Positions 48,840 through 59,706 of a stretch of DNA of 64,000 nucleotides are shown here, piece by piece. The stretch comes from Sarcophilus harrisii (Eukaryota; Chordata; Mammalia; Dasyuromorphia; Dasyuridae). The notes under the pieces are model-generated. The model was not told the DNA's origin. It did not search any database and saw only the letters and a list, made by a program, of their open reading frames with translations. Each line of letters begins with the position of its first letter. Positions within the stretch are counted from its first letter, which is position 1. Where the stretch lies: NCBI RefSeq assembly GCF_902635505.1, contig NC_045430.1, positions 273,912,681-273,976,680 on the forward strand. The letters run 5' to 3'. The position numbers were made by a program, and so were the translations under genes.

Positions 48840-49215
48840 GCTTTTGATTCGTGCATAAATTGGATTTAAGCGAAGCAGACTTGCACAAAGCCGTCAGCTT
48901 CGCTCTCTCTTCTGAAGCTGCCATTGTCCAATGGTGGAACAGAGTGGAGAAGCCTGGGGAAGATGCAGCGGATGACCTCGGTGTCTTCGACAACGTCAGC
49001 CGAGCTCTCCGTGCTCCACATCTGTTCCACAACGTTTCACCCGCCTTCATGGCCATGGGAACAAATTGTTCTCCTTGGCCCATTCCACCAGACACCCCGA
49101 ACTCACCATAAGGACTGATACCCTTTGGTCATGTCACCCTCAACCTGGTTTAGCCTGTCTGCTGAAAGTGTGCCTGCTACAGCTTATGGGCTTAATAAAT
49201 GCTTTTTCATTCATT
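48840..49215 (+). repeat. Marsupial interspersed repeat, downstream of SPMIP4
   Basis: CACAAAGCCGTCAGCTTCGC, CCATTGTCCAATGGTGG, CATGGCCATGGGAACAAATT, GTTCTCCTTGGCCCATTCCA and a tail GGCTTAATAAATGC resemble a marsupial repeat class I recall but cannot name precisely. Open frames in it are not genes. Confidence 0.5.
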
Positions 49216-50855
49216 TATAATTTAAATATCATACAAAAACAAGACAGGCTCTGCCCTCAGGGACCTTTTATTGCCCGGTTAAATAAGATTGCTTTTTAGC
49301 TTTCTTACTTTGAGTATCAAAGGCTGGATATGGCAGGTTTCCCTGACTTCAGAACCAGTACTAATCCCTGAACCATCTACTGCCTTGTAAAAAGTGTCAG
49401 TGACTTACTTTAAAAATCAAAGGAACTGACCGTTCCCAGCACAGAAGGGAAATTTAGTCCTTACAGAGATACCAGAACATGTAGAGTTCCCTTGACAACA
49501 ATTAGGGATCTGGAGTCAACTGGATGTAACCCCTTACTCTTTAGGTGAAAAATAAAACTGTCCTAAGTGTAAACTTCCATGATGACTCAGTTTCCTTATC
49601 TCTAAAATGGGGATAATAACAGCACCTACCTCCCAGGATTGTCTGAAGATCAAAGGAGATCACATTTGTAAAATTCTCATCATAATGGCTAGCACATGGC
49701 ACAATGGCTATATAAAGGTTCTTCTTATTATTCCCACAATTGCCATCCAATTGGTTCTGGACAACATTTTAAAGTGTCCTTTTATGCAAAGCACATCAAA
49801 ATTTAGCAAAGGGTCCCTATATATCATAAGACCCCTCTTAGAGAGAATGGCAAATTTATTTTGGGTCCTTCAACCAAATCTGTCCCCTAATGGATCCCTT
49901 ACTACTTTAAGGGCAATTTATAATGGAGTTTCTTACTCAACCCTCACTAGGATAAGTAGATGAACTTAAAGAGTAGTGAGAAAACCTCTCCAAGCCATAT
50001 GAGTGCTCCCAAAAAGGGATTAAGCACTTAGGGTTTATTGCTCAGGGATTTCAGGCCAGCAGGTAAGCCCCTTTTCTATGGCCCTGCAGGCTCCAGAGTT
50101 GTCTGGAGGAGTCACAATAAGGTAATTGGTCTAGAACTGCTTCATAAAAGAAAAAAGATAGGACTATTTGGAGCAAATAAAATCCTCACTGCTCATATCA
50201 GTTCAATATCAATATCTTTAAAAAGATTGAGTAACAACAGATATTGGTAGGTACCTAATCATTCAAAAGGCAAAAATTCATTACAAAAAAACTGGTGGTA
50301 CTTTTAAGAAATTACCTTGAAAAACATTCCAATTGAAGTTGAAAAAACAGAAGGAAAAAAAACCTTTAAATAATAAGGTAACCAATAATAAAGATTTCTT
50401 TTGGAGAATTTTTCCAGTGGGTCTCCCAAAATGCAAAGTGCCTCAAAGAAGTCCCCAATGTAGAACGGCCTCAATTATCCCAACTCCCACTACCACTAGT
50501 GAGTCAGGCCCCTTTAGAGTTATCTTTGAGAGGATGGTGGTTGTCTTTCTAGTAGTATACCTCATGAGTCCCCATTAGTGTGTTTCTTAATAATTATTAG
50601 TCAGCCAGACTAGATTAGCTTTTAGAAAGTGGTATTTAGTAAGAAGGCATAGCCAAAAAAAAAAAACATTTCCTAATGTCCCAAAGTCTGCGATACACAC
50701 TCCCAGATACATACAGAGTCCACGGACAGCGTGTTCAACATGTGTGACAAAAGAGTGATTCACAGCTATTGGGACCATTTTTCACAAGATGTTCTCCTTA
50801 AATATGGTTGGACTCTTTGGAGAGCCTTTGAATTTGCATGTAATCCATCATTGAT
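49216..50855. other. Intergenic: MIR scrap and unrecognised sequence
   Basis: 49585-49740 is MIR-like (CTCAGTTTCCTTATCTCTAA, AATGGGGATAATAAC). 49760-50855 is unrecognised; nothing resembles a gene. Confidence 0.45.
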
Positions 50856-50857
50856 CC

Positions 50858-51243
50858 TTTTTTTTTTTAAGCTTTTAATTTTAAAACATATGCACAGTTT
50901 TCACCATTCACCCTTGCGAAACCTTGTTTCAAAATTATTTTCTTCCTCTCTTCCCCTAGTCCCCTTCCTAGAAAGTAAGTAATCTAATATAGGTTAAACA
51001 TGTGCAATTCTTCTATACCTATTTCCATAATTATCATGATACACAAGAAAAATCAGATCAAAAAGAAAAAAATAAATAAACAAAAAGCAAGCAAACAACA
51101 AAAAAGTGAAAATACTATGGTGTGATCCACACTCGGCTTCCACAATCCTCTCTCTGGGTGCAGATGGTTCTCTCCATCACAAGACGATTGGAACTGGCCT
51201 GAATCCTCTCTTTGTTGGCAAGAGCCATGTCCCTCAGAATCAA
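50858..51243 (-). mobile_element. L1 3' end (truncated)
   Basis: Reversed tail TTTTTTTTTTAAGC, AAAACATATGCACAG, CACCATTCACCCTTGC, GAAACCTTG, then GGTTAAACATGTGCAATTCT, AGAAAAATCAGATCAAAAAG, GGTGCAGATGGTTCTCTCCA and CGATTGGAACTGGCCTGAAT. Confidence 0.88.
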
Positions 51244-52400
51244 TGACTCTTGATGCAGACACTGCCTTTAGCTCATCTAGGAACAGTCATGGGGAGCTGG
51301 GCAGTCCTCCAGACTTCTAAAGTTTTTGAGGTGCTTTTCTGTTCAAGAGGAAGGAGACTGAAAATGAAACTAAGTCCAAGGCCTAGGATTCTGCTACAAG
51401 CAAAAAGTGAATGCTTCCTTAGGAGGTTAACTAGAACACTATATTACTCACTCAAATTTTTCTAGTTCCTAAGTACTCTGCTATTTTATAAAAGACCCAT
51501 AGGTCAAGTCTTAGCCAATTTAAACACGTCTCTCTACATTACTATAGCTACCAAGAATTTTTTCATCCTCACCTTAAAGTTGATGACTACTTGATTGAGA
51601 TATATTATCACCTCGTTAGTGTATCAAAGCTTGGTAAAGTACTGGTGTGGGATATTCTACCACTCACTCAATGATCCCCATCTTTATACAAAGAAGGCTC
51701 TCATAGAAGAATAGTATTTCAATATATTACATACGAGTCAAGTTAAAGAGTCCTTTATTGATCTAATTATAGCAGATTCTTTATTAAATCAATCCTGTAC
51801 AACAAATGCTTTCAGCAGTCATTTCTCAAGTTAACCCTCTCCCTCTATAAAGCAGTATAGACATGAAGGGAGGGAGGAGACGCATATATCCTTAACTTCG
51901 TAATGTTTTTGTTCTTCCATCAAAAATCAATTACTTTCACACTCCAATATAATAAAACTGACATCACCTAAATTAGTTTCCAGCTTTAATACTATATCAG
52001 TCAAACTACCAAGAGGATGCTTTATCGAGCTTATAAGAACAAAATTAATTCAGAGGAACCAAAGTTCTAGCGGAATCTCAAGGGAAATCATGAAAAACAA
52101 AATAATAAGGGAATAGCACTTCAGCCCTTCCAACTATATTATAAAACGGTGTAACCATCAGAACTATTTGGAACTAGTTGAAAAGTAGACTATGTCAGGA
52201 AGGCAAAATAATCAAACAGAAAAAGCAGTAGATGGGCCCAGAAGACCAAGATCAAACGCCAGTCCCGGCTCTTGTGATCTGTATGACTTTAGGTCAGGCA
52301 CTTCAATTTGGGGCCTATCAATTACCTCATCTGTGAATTTAGTAAAGACTAGCAGGTAGTAATTCTAACTAGAGATCTAGGATCCTACCATTTGTCAGAG

Positions 52401-52431
<31 letters not shown>

Positions 52432-53470
52432 ATGCAACCTAACATTTATATTGTACTTTAAGGTTTCTTTTCCTTGGTGCCTACATCATTTCAGCTTCCA
52501 AATCCTATCATTCTACCTGTGTTACATCCTTTCCATTCCTATTAAAGTCACATGAAAGTTATATCTCTTCATACCTAGCTTATTTTAATAGTTTGCTAAA
52601 GTACACAACAGACCACTTTCCATCTCTGTCTCTCTTTCTCTTGCCTCTTTTTTTTTCTCTTCTTTCTCTTTCATCCCCATCTTCATCTCTTAATGTTCTA
52701 CCTTTCTTCGAGGCCCATATATTCCCCTTTCTTCTCTGATTCCACTCAGATGAAAGGGATCTCTCAATCCTTAGTTTTTCAATTGCCTTTTACAAGGCCC
52801 TCTCTCTTATACACAACTGTATCTTCCTTTTATCAAGGATTTCTACCTCTGTCTTCCCTACACTCTCCCTCTCCCCTGTTTAGATTGTAAAAAGGCCCTG
52901 TATCACAGCCCTCCAGGACCCAGCATTGGACAGTGTCCTACCCATAATTGGCACCTACTGAATGCTTACTGGATGGAATCACTGCGAATAAAAACTAATG
53001 TATTTGTCATATATATCAAGGTGTGCTCTTTTTATGATTTTCGATGAGTCTGGCTAACATTTTTCTTTTTATACTGTCTCTGGTATGGAAGAATATTTAT
53101 TCAAAGCAAATCTGTGTTCTGCAGAGTAAAAGGGTTGGGTCTTTTAGAAAGAAGAACAAAAAAGTAACATAAGCCTTGCTATATTGTACTGTTAATTCCT
53201 CCTACCTTTTAACGTGTTGGCAATGTTAATTAGATTATTTAAAAAATAGCTGAACAAGTGTCTCTTCCTAGAGCATTTTGCCTCAAAGGAAAAATTCTTT
53301 AATTGATTCAAGAAATGCTTCTCAGTTCCAAGTATGGATGTTCTGAGAGTGTGAATCAACAAAATACCCAAGAAACACTCAAGATGTCTTGTTTAAAGCA
53401 CGCAGCAGTGTCATATAGCAATTAAATGGGATCCTCGTATGACAAAACTGGGGTGCTCAATAGTTATTGC
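51244..53470. other. Intergenic: largely unrecognised AT-rich sequence
   Basis: 52215-52395 is a MIR-type SINE followed by a (GAT)n microsatellite at 52400-52429. 52620-52900 is pyrimidine-rich. No gene recognised. Confidence 0.5.
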
Positions 53471-53624
53471 TGTCTAATTAACATTAAAATGGCTATAAAG
53501 ACTCAAAAAGCAAAGCATGAAATGAAAATGTAAGCCATTTAGCTCGCCTAATGAAATGTTCTCCCATCCATCCTGGCATCTTGTATCATCTTTAAACCGT
53601 GAAACCAAAAGGGAGCAATAGGAA

Positions 53625-53778
53625 CTAGCATGGATTCTAGCCTTGGAGCGGAACAGTTGGAAGGAGAGGCAGAGGAAACGGGATCGGATCCTGCTATTTA
53701 TTTCCTGTGTGGTCTGTGGGCCTGTTTCTTCATCTTTATGGGATGTAACCTCTGAGGTCACCTTCAGCTCCATTTATC
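53625..53778 (+). repeat. MIR-type SINE
   Basis: GCATGGATTCTAGCCTTGGA, TTTCCTGTGTGGTCTGTGGG, CTGTTTCTTCATCTTTATGG and GGTCACCTTCAGCTCC. Confidence 0.6.
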
Positions 53779-54085
53779 CATAAATAAAATGCTAGCCACG
53801 TTCAAACGATGGACATACACAAAGGGAAAGTTCTGCTGTAACCCAGAGACTGCTGGGCTTGGAGTCAGAGAGAAATTGGCCGGGAGCTGCCGATACTGAA
53901 TCACAAATGGGCCACAATTCGTCCTCTGGGAAAGAATACGGGAGCAAGGTCCCAACTTCATCTCAGTCCAGAGGTGAGAACAGGAGTGGTGGGTGTGAGG
54001 GTGGAGGGGTAGGGGCAGATCTAAAGATATATTGGAGAGAGAATTGGGAAGTGACTAGAGGAGACAATTAGAAAGAAGGAAATTT

Positions 54086-54235
54086 GGTTAGCTAGGGGGT
54101 GCAGTGGATAGAACACCAGCTCTGAAGTCAGGAGGACCCAAGTTCAAATGTGTTATCAGACACTTAACACTTCCTGGATGTGTGATCCCAGGCAAGTCAC
54201 TTAACCCCAACTGCCTCAGCAAACAAAAAAGGAAA
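54086..54235 (+). repeat. MAR1-like tRNA-derived SINE
   Basis: GGTTAGCTAGGGGGTGCAGT, CCAGCTCTGAAGTCAGGAGG, GACACTTAACACTTCCTGG and CAAGTCACTTAACCCC. Confidence 0.9.
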
Positions 54236-54357
54236 TAGGGCAACAAGTTTGTTGGTAATGAGTTCTATTTTGGACATGTGAGATTTGAGATGTGTATGGA
54301 ATATGCTGGAGCTGTCCATCAAATAGTAGATGTAGAAATGGTGTTTGGAGGAGAGAT

Positions 54358-54602
54358 TTGTTGTTCAGATGTTTTCAGTCACGTCTGACTCTTGGTGACC
54401 TCACCTGGGACTTTCTTGGGAGAGATACTGGAATAGTTGGCCACTTCCTTCACCAGCTCATTTTACAGACGAGGAAACTGAGGCACAAAGGATTAAGTGA
54501 CTTGCCCAGAGTCACCCAGGTATTCAGTATCTGAGGTCAGATTTGAATAAACAAATAAGAGTCTTCCTGACTTCAGGCCTGGCACTCTACCCACTGTGCC
54601 AG
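54358..54602 (-). repeat. Full-length MAR1-like SINE
   Basis: On +: TGTTGTTCAGATGTTTTCAG, TCACGTCTGACTCTTGG, TTGGGAGAGATACTGG, TCATTTTACAGACGAGGAAA, GTCTTCCTGACTTCAGG and CACTCTACCCACTGTGCC. It runs from the RTE-like tail to the tRNA-like head. Confidence 0.92.
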
Positions 54603-54774
54603 AGAGATCTAGGATGCATACATAGCCCTAGGAGTCTATTTGAATTCACAAGAGTAAAGAACACCAAAGAGAGAGAGCTGAAGGCAGCACAGGACAGCCC
54701 TGGGGACGCTGGCACTAGCCACCTGGACAGCAGTCCTGCAGAGGAGACCAGGGAGGAGAAGCCCAATAAGTAGG

Positions 54775-55160
54775 TAGAGAGGAGCAGCAGGGAGCCAATG
54801 AGGAAAAAGGCGTCCAGAAAATACAGATGGTCAAGAGTATGCTAAGCTGCCTGAAGGTCAAGAGGAGAGGCCATCAGTGAGGATGCTGGGAACCTTGGAC
54901 AGAGGAGAGGCCATCAGAGAGGATGCTGGGAACCTTGGACAGAGCAGTTTCTACAGTCATGGGATGGGAAGAGACTGAGAAATGAGTAAGAAGAAGCTGG
55001 GGTCTAAGAATCTTTCTAGGAGTTTGGCCACAAAACAGGGAAGAGGGCAGGATGACTCGAGAGGGGATGGCAGGGACAAGAGAAAGGTTTTTCAAGATAA
55101 GCTGGTCCTGATCATGTTTGAAAATAGTGGGAAGACACTATGGGATATGGAGAAACTAAA
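54775..55160 (-). mobile_element. LINE-2 fragment
   Basis: Shares with 17290-18600 the antisense reverse transcriptase signature: CTGCCTGAAGGTCAAGAGGA, TAGGAGTTTGGCCACAAAAC, AGGTTTTTCAAGATAAGC. It includes a 40-bp tandem duplication (54861-54900 and 54901-54940) differing at one position. Confidence 0.75.
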
Positions 55161-55699
55161 GGGAAAATGTACACCAGCAATTGAAATCAACTGGAATGAA
55201 ATCAAATGAAATATTGTGCAATAATACAGAGGATCAAAGAGCTTGTCCTGTCCCACTAAGAGCCTCCTCCATCCCCACCTGAGCTTCTAGCTCTGGACTC
55301 AAGCCCTGCACCTAGGTCAGTCTTAGGGGAGCCTGGCCCCTAAAAAGAGGGAAATGTATAATCTAGAAGCAGAAGAGAGGATTAAAAGAGGTTCAACAAC
55401 CCACTGCTTCAGGTTGATGAATAAGAATAATATAGACAAAAGGTGAAAAGACAAGAGGGAAATCAGGGTGGACCGTGGTCTAGAATGAGAGCAGTGCTAA
55501 TGCAAATGCCAGATCCATTTCTCAGGTGCCTCCTTGAATCAGAGAGAAGAACGTGAGATCTTGAAAGCTGTGACAGCCAAGATAAGAGTCCTAAGCAAGT
55601 CCTGCCAAGCCGGGGAGGCTCTGCCACAGGCCGGGTCAGGTCCGTGGCCCAAGGGCTGAGCTAAGTCTGGACAGATTTACTGCTGGGAGGCTGACCACC

Positions 55700-55815
55700 A
55701 GGTGAGGTGAGGTGAGATGAGGTCAGATTTCATGATATGAAATCATGTGATGTGAGACAAGTGATGTGAGGTGGGCACTAAGACATGATTCAATATGATG
55801 TGATACTGAATAATT
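55700..55815. repeat. GTGAGGTGA-rich degenerate repeat with palindrome
   Basis: Repeated GGTGAGGTGA, GGTGAGATGA and ATGTGATGTGAG words. GATTTCAT and ATGAAATC form an 8-bp inverted repeat around GAT at 55726-55744. Confidence 0.7.
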
Positions 55816-55854
55816 CGAGCCAGTTCAACTCAGGAAACATTTGTTATGTGCCCT

Positions 55855-56095
55855 GCACTGTGGACAGAGTGCCAGACTTGGAGTTCAGAAGACCTGAGTT
55901 CAATTCCAGCCTCAGATTCTTATTAGCTGTAAGAATAGCTAATAAGTGATTTGACTCTGGGCAAATCACTTAACTCAGTTTGCCTCAGTTTCCTCATCTG
56001 TAAAGTGAGCTCCAGGAGCTTTGCCAAGAAAACCCCAAACGAGGTCACAAAGAACTGGCCATGAGGGAAATGACTGAACACGAACAAAATGATTA
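55855..56095 (+). repeat. Full-length MAR1-like SINE
   Basis: CACTGTGGACAGAGTGCCAG, GACCTGAGTTCAATTCCAGC, CTCAGTTTCCTCATCTGTAA, TTTGCCAAGAAAACCCC and GAGGTCACAAAGAACTGGCC, with a short internal duplication of AGCTGTAAGAATAGCTAATA type near 55930. Confidence 0.9.
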
Positions 56096-56349
56096 CAACA
56101 CTATGACAATATGATAGGTAACATTTATCTATAACTCATAAGTCTTGAAAGCACTTTACAAACATAAAATGACATGCGACAACACAATCTATATTTCCTG
56201 GTTAACTTGTGGAGTTTACCTGCTAATGCAAGGAGAGGTTATAATCTCCTTCGGATGCAGGAAGCACCATGTCACTAAAGGGACACTAAAGCCTTTAGGG
56301 GCTCCCTCCAGCGACCTCTGTGAGTAAAGCTGGTCTGGAATTGCTCAGT

Positions 56350-57250
56350 TGAAAGACTCCCTCCTTCCTTCCTTCTGTTTTTTCTTCTTTGTTTCCTTCC
56401 TTTTTTTCTCCTCCCTCCTTTCTTCCTCTTTCCCTTCCTTCTTTCCCTCCCTCTCTCCCCCCTGTTTATTGGCTAGATTTCTTCTTCTATCTGGGAACCC
56501 GCCTTAAAACAAAACCAACCTCATTCTCTCTGCCCACTAATAGGCCCCAGGCCGGTTCCCATTTGGTTGTAGTTTGGGTCCTAATGGACACAGAACAATG
56601 TAACCAGTCGGTGCTTTCTGCTTTTGGGCCAGAACCCCCGGGGGTTTTCCCCTCCCAGATTCATTCATTCATTCACTTAGTTATGTATCCAAGTGAAAGA
56701 GATTCTCTGTCTCCGTTTCCACGGGGCCTTCGCCCGGAATGGGCCCTGGCTCAGTCAAGCCGAGAGCGGTCCCAGACCTTGGCTTTAAGAGGCCCGGGCT
56801 CCGGCTGCATCCTGGGCCATCTCCCGGCCTTTTTCTGGCCCCGGACCCCAGATGGCCGGGGGGGGGGGGGGGGGGGACCCGGCCTCCCCTCACTCAGGTC
56901 CCGGTGCTGCCTCCCTGACACCCAGCTCCTCTTCCAGAACAGGACAGTGGTAACCCTGGGGGCTGCCCCCCTCCCCTTCCCCGCTCTCGGAGGACCTTCT
57001 GTCCCCGGCAGGCTCCTAGCCTCCCCCAGCCACCCCCTGCTGCGAGGGCCGGCGCGTCCCCAGGCCTTCCTTCTGGCCCTTCGGTGCCTTCTTCCCGAAG
57101 CCTCGGTCCCGCTTCCGACCCAGAGGTTCCGGGCTCACCTTAGCGCCGCCCACCCAAGCTTCTTAGAGCGACCCTGGAAGGCCCAAACTGAAGGCGGGGT
57201 CCCGAGTGGGAGGAGTTTAAGGAATTGTAAAAAGCGGGGCCCTCCTCCTC
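56350..57250. other. Pyrimidine-rich then GC-rich block left of the CA array
   Basis: 56355-56465 is TTCC/CTCC-rich simple sequence. 56640-57250 is GC-rich with CpGs and a G run at 56859-56875. A GC-shifted SINE lies at 56770-56955. The long frame across it is not a gene because it runs through simple sequence and a transposon. Confidence 0.65.
56770..56955 (+). repeat. GC-shifted RTE-linked marsupial repeat
   Basis: GACCTTGGCTTTAAGAGGCC, GCTGCATCCTGGGCCATCTC, CTGGCCCCGGACCCCAGATG, CTCCCCTCACTCAGGTCC and CCTCTTCCAGAACAGGACAG parallel the AT-richer copies at 41430-41640 and 32090-32245, with substitutions mainly to G/C. Confidence 0.65.
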
Positions 57251-57309
57251 CTCGGGGGTCTCTCCATGGCAGGGGTGACCTTCACTGAGGTTAGTGAAAG
57301 GTCTGTCTT

Positions 57310-57353
<44 letters not shown>

Positions 57354-57790
57354 ATACTGACGAACACACACTCACAGACACACACGCACTCACACAGACA
57401 CACACACTCAGACACACACACGCACTCACACTCACTCACACAGACACACACTCACTCACGCACAGTCACACCGACGGACACACACTCACTCATATACTCA
57501 CACACACACTCATACTGACGGACACACACTCACACTCACTCACACAGACACACACTCTCACACTGACACACTCACACAGACACACACTCATACTCACACA
57601 CACTCACACTGACGGACACACTCATACACACACACACTCTCACACTGACACACCCACACTGACACACACTCTCACACTGACACACACACACTCACACTGA
57701 CACACACTCACACTGACACACACACTTTCACACTGACACACACTCACACTGATACACACACACACACTCTCACCACGACCACACACCTCC
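57310..57790. repeat. (CA)n and CACTCACACTGACA minisatellite
   Basis: Pure (CA)n at 57317-57350, then variants of ACACTCACACAGACACAC and ACTGACGGACACACACT to about 57790. Both-strand open frames here are repeat artefacts. Confidence 0.95.
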
Positions 57791-58690
57791 ACTACACAAC
57801 ACCCAACCTCACCTACAGAAGGAAGGGAACTCGCTAAGTGGATGGAGGGGTTGGGGTTCGCTCTTGAGGGGTCAAGTAAGTAGGGTTTCGCTCCTTGCCT
57901 CTTTCATGTACAGGCTGCCCGGACACAACTAACTCTCATTTAACTACACTACGGCAATTACTCAACACACTTCATGAACAACAATAAACTTTACACTGAC
58001 AGAAATACAATTTCATAAACATACATGGACAACTATAACCATACTTACAATAATTGAAACAAATTGAAACTTTCATAGAATACATTTCAACTTTCTACTT
58101 CATTTACATTTACAACATATATCACACACTTCACTCACAGGAAAAGGAACCCTGGCTAAGAGTGAGGAGGGATTGGGCTGAGGCCTGAAGTCTCTCCACG
58201 GTGAAGCCCTTGGGTTGCTTTGCCTCTGTCCTTGGCTCTCCTCACTGACAAGGGGCTTGCCACCCTACACACACTAATTACACTACACCACACTCACTCA
58301 CACACTCAGACACACACTCACCACCAGACACACAACAACCACACTCACAACACACACACTCATCCTCAACACCTACACTGGGCCACCATCCCCACACACT
58401 TCCACTGACACACACCCAACCTGCACACACCACTCACACACCAGACACACACCACACCCCCTCTCACTCACACACACTCACACTCATACACACACTCACT
58501 CACACACACTCTCACTCACAGAAGGAAAGGGAACCTCGGCTAAGAGTGACGGAGGGGATTTGGGCCCGTCTCGCTGAGGCCCCGGAAGTCTCCCACGCGG
58601 TGAAGCCGCGCGGGGGCGGTGCTTGTGCCTCGCTCCTTGGCCTCCGTTTCCTCACTGTACAAGGGGCTCGCCACCCCGGACGGCCCCAGC
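57791..58690. repeat. Three degraded copies of a GC-rich unit embedded in CA-type sequence
   Basis: A unit with GAAGGAAAGGGAACCTCGGC, TAAGAGTGA, GAGG(C)...GAAGTCTC, GGTGAAGCC, CTCCTTGG and ACAAGGGGCTCGCCACCC occurs intact at 58522-58678. It recurs shortened at 58139-58267 and more shortened at 57820-57918. Between copies lie CACA-type sequence (58268-58520) and an unusual AT-rich, CA-derived stretch (57919-58130). The unit resembles a GC-shifted MIR-type SINE. True tandem duplication and assembly noise are both possible. Confidence 0.7.
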
Positions 58691-58799
58691 CCAGGGGCGG
58701 GGACTACAGAGCTCCCGTTTCCCGGCTCGATGACGGGCACGCGAGGCATACTTGCCTTACTGTCGTTGCCCTTATTAAGGGTCGCTAGTCATGGTTTTT

Positions 58800-58960
58800 G
58801 AGTCTCAAGCACACGGCGGATGAGCACCTATTGCGCCCCTGCTGTGCGCGGGCCCCCGGCTCCGCACGGGCCGGGGCGGGACACCCGCGCACAGAAAGCG
58901 GCGTCTGCCGCGGCCCTCAGGGCGCTTATAGTCCGAAAGGGGCATTGAGAGGCCCCTCCC
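58800..58960 (+). repeat. GC-shifted THER/MIR-type SINE
   Basis: GATGAGCACCTATTGCGCCC, CTGCTGTGCGCGGGCCCCCG, ACAGAAAGCGGCG, GGCCCTCAGGGCGCTTATAG and TCCGAAAGGGG parallel the class phrases GAGCACCTACTATGTGCC, CCCTCAAGGAGCTTACAG and TCTAATGGGG. Confidence 0.65.
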
Positions 58961-59269
58961 CCGGCGCGGGGCCTCGGGGAGCCCCTGGCCCCGCCCCCGG
59001 GGGGAGGGGTGACGGGGCGGAGCCCCAAGGGCACCTCAATGTCAGGGGGAGGGGCAGAGGCAGACGCCCCGTCAGCCCCGCAGGTTCCGGTGAATAATAA
59101 CCATTGCCGGTAATTAAGTATCTGGAGAACATCCCGCGCCTCCCCGGGCGCGGAGGGGCCACTTTACGGCCGGCTCTGACCCGGAGGGTTCGGGTCTCCG
59201 GCGCGAAGCTCCGGGATCCGGAGAATACAGAGAAGGCGGGCGCACCTTCCCCACCTGCGGCGGGCCGCT

Positions 59270-59640
59270 TAGCTAAGGCGCACGCGCAGCCTACCAGCCC
59301 GGCTTTTACCCCGTGCTCCCAAGCAAAGAGAAGCAGAGGTCCGGCCCAGGCTTCGGCGGGCGGAGAACGCGCGTGCGCAAAGCCCGCCCTCGCTACAGTC
59401 GCGAGATGTCCGGTCGTACGTCATGACGTCACTACCGGCTAAGGGAAGTCGCGGAGGGGGGGGGGGGCCCGCACAGCCTACCTTGTTAGTGGGGCCGCGC
59501 CGCAGCCGGGTCACGCGCCGGGCCTGTCGGAGTCTCGGATTGGCCGGCTCCCCGTGACGTCGCCCGGAGGGCGGGATCGGCGTGTTCGGTTGCACCGATG
59601 CCGGTTACATAGTAGCGGGTACGGCGTGTCCTTGGGCAGA
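59270..59640 (+). promoter_or_regulatory. CYCS: CYCS promoter within a CpG island
   Basis: A GC-rich, TATA-less region just upstream of the inferred exon 1. It has an NRF-1 consensus match on the minus strand at 59368-59379 (TGCGCACGCGCG) and a near match at 59278-59289 (GCGCACGCGCAG). Two adjacent CREs lie at 59417-59431, including a palindromic TGACGTCA, and a third CRE-like TGACGTCG at 59555-59562. An inverted CCAAT box (GATTGGC) lies at 59538-59544. NRF-1 and CREB control of cytochrome c is established for rat CYCS. The transcription start, placed around 59600-59640, is inferred. Confidence 0.8.
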
Positions 59641-59706
59641 GGAAACGCGGGTCTGACCGGCGGTCGGGAGTGAGGGAGCGAGCGCGTAGTTTTGCGGATC
59701 GAGCCG
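59610..59706 (+). other. CYCS: CYCS non-coding exon 1 (inferred)
   Basis: Placed by its donor GAGCCG|GTGAGC at 59707 and by the known CYCS layout of one 5' UTR exon followed by an intron ending just before the start codon. No ATG occurs in the exon or between the acceptor at 60365 and the start codon. The left boundary is a guess. Intron 1 would be 659 bp. Confidence 0.55.

Noticed and set aside
49216-50855. Possible retroviral coding fragment in the 118-residue frame near 49607
   Set aside because: No recognisable retroviral motif, no paired ends; the left part is a MIR-like SINE.
56389-57288. 299-residue open frame left of the CA array
   Set aside because: Runs through TTCC simple sequence, a G run and a GC-shifted repeat; no homology or splice logic.
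57266-57790. His/Thr-rich frames and a CRISPR-like appearance of regularly spaced repeats
   Set aside because: CA-type microsatellite; no unique spacers, vertebrate context.
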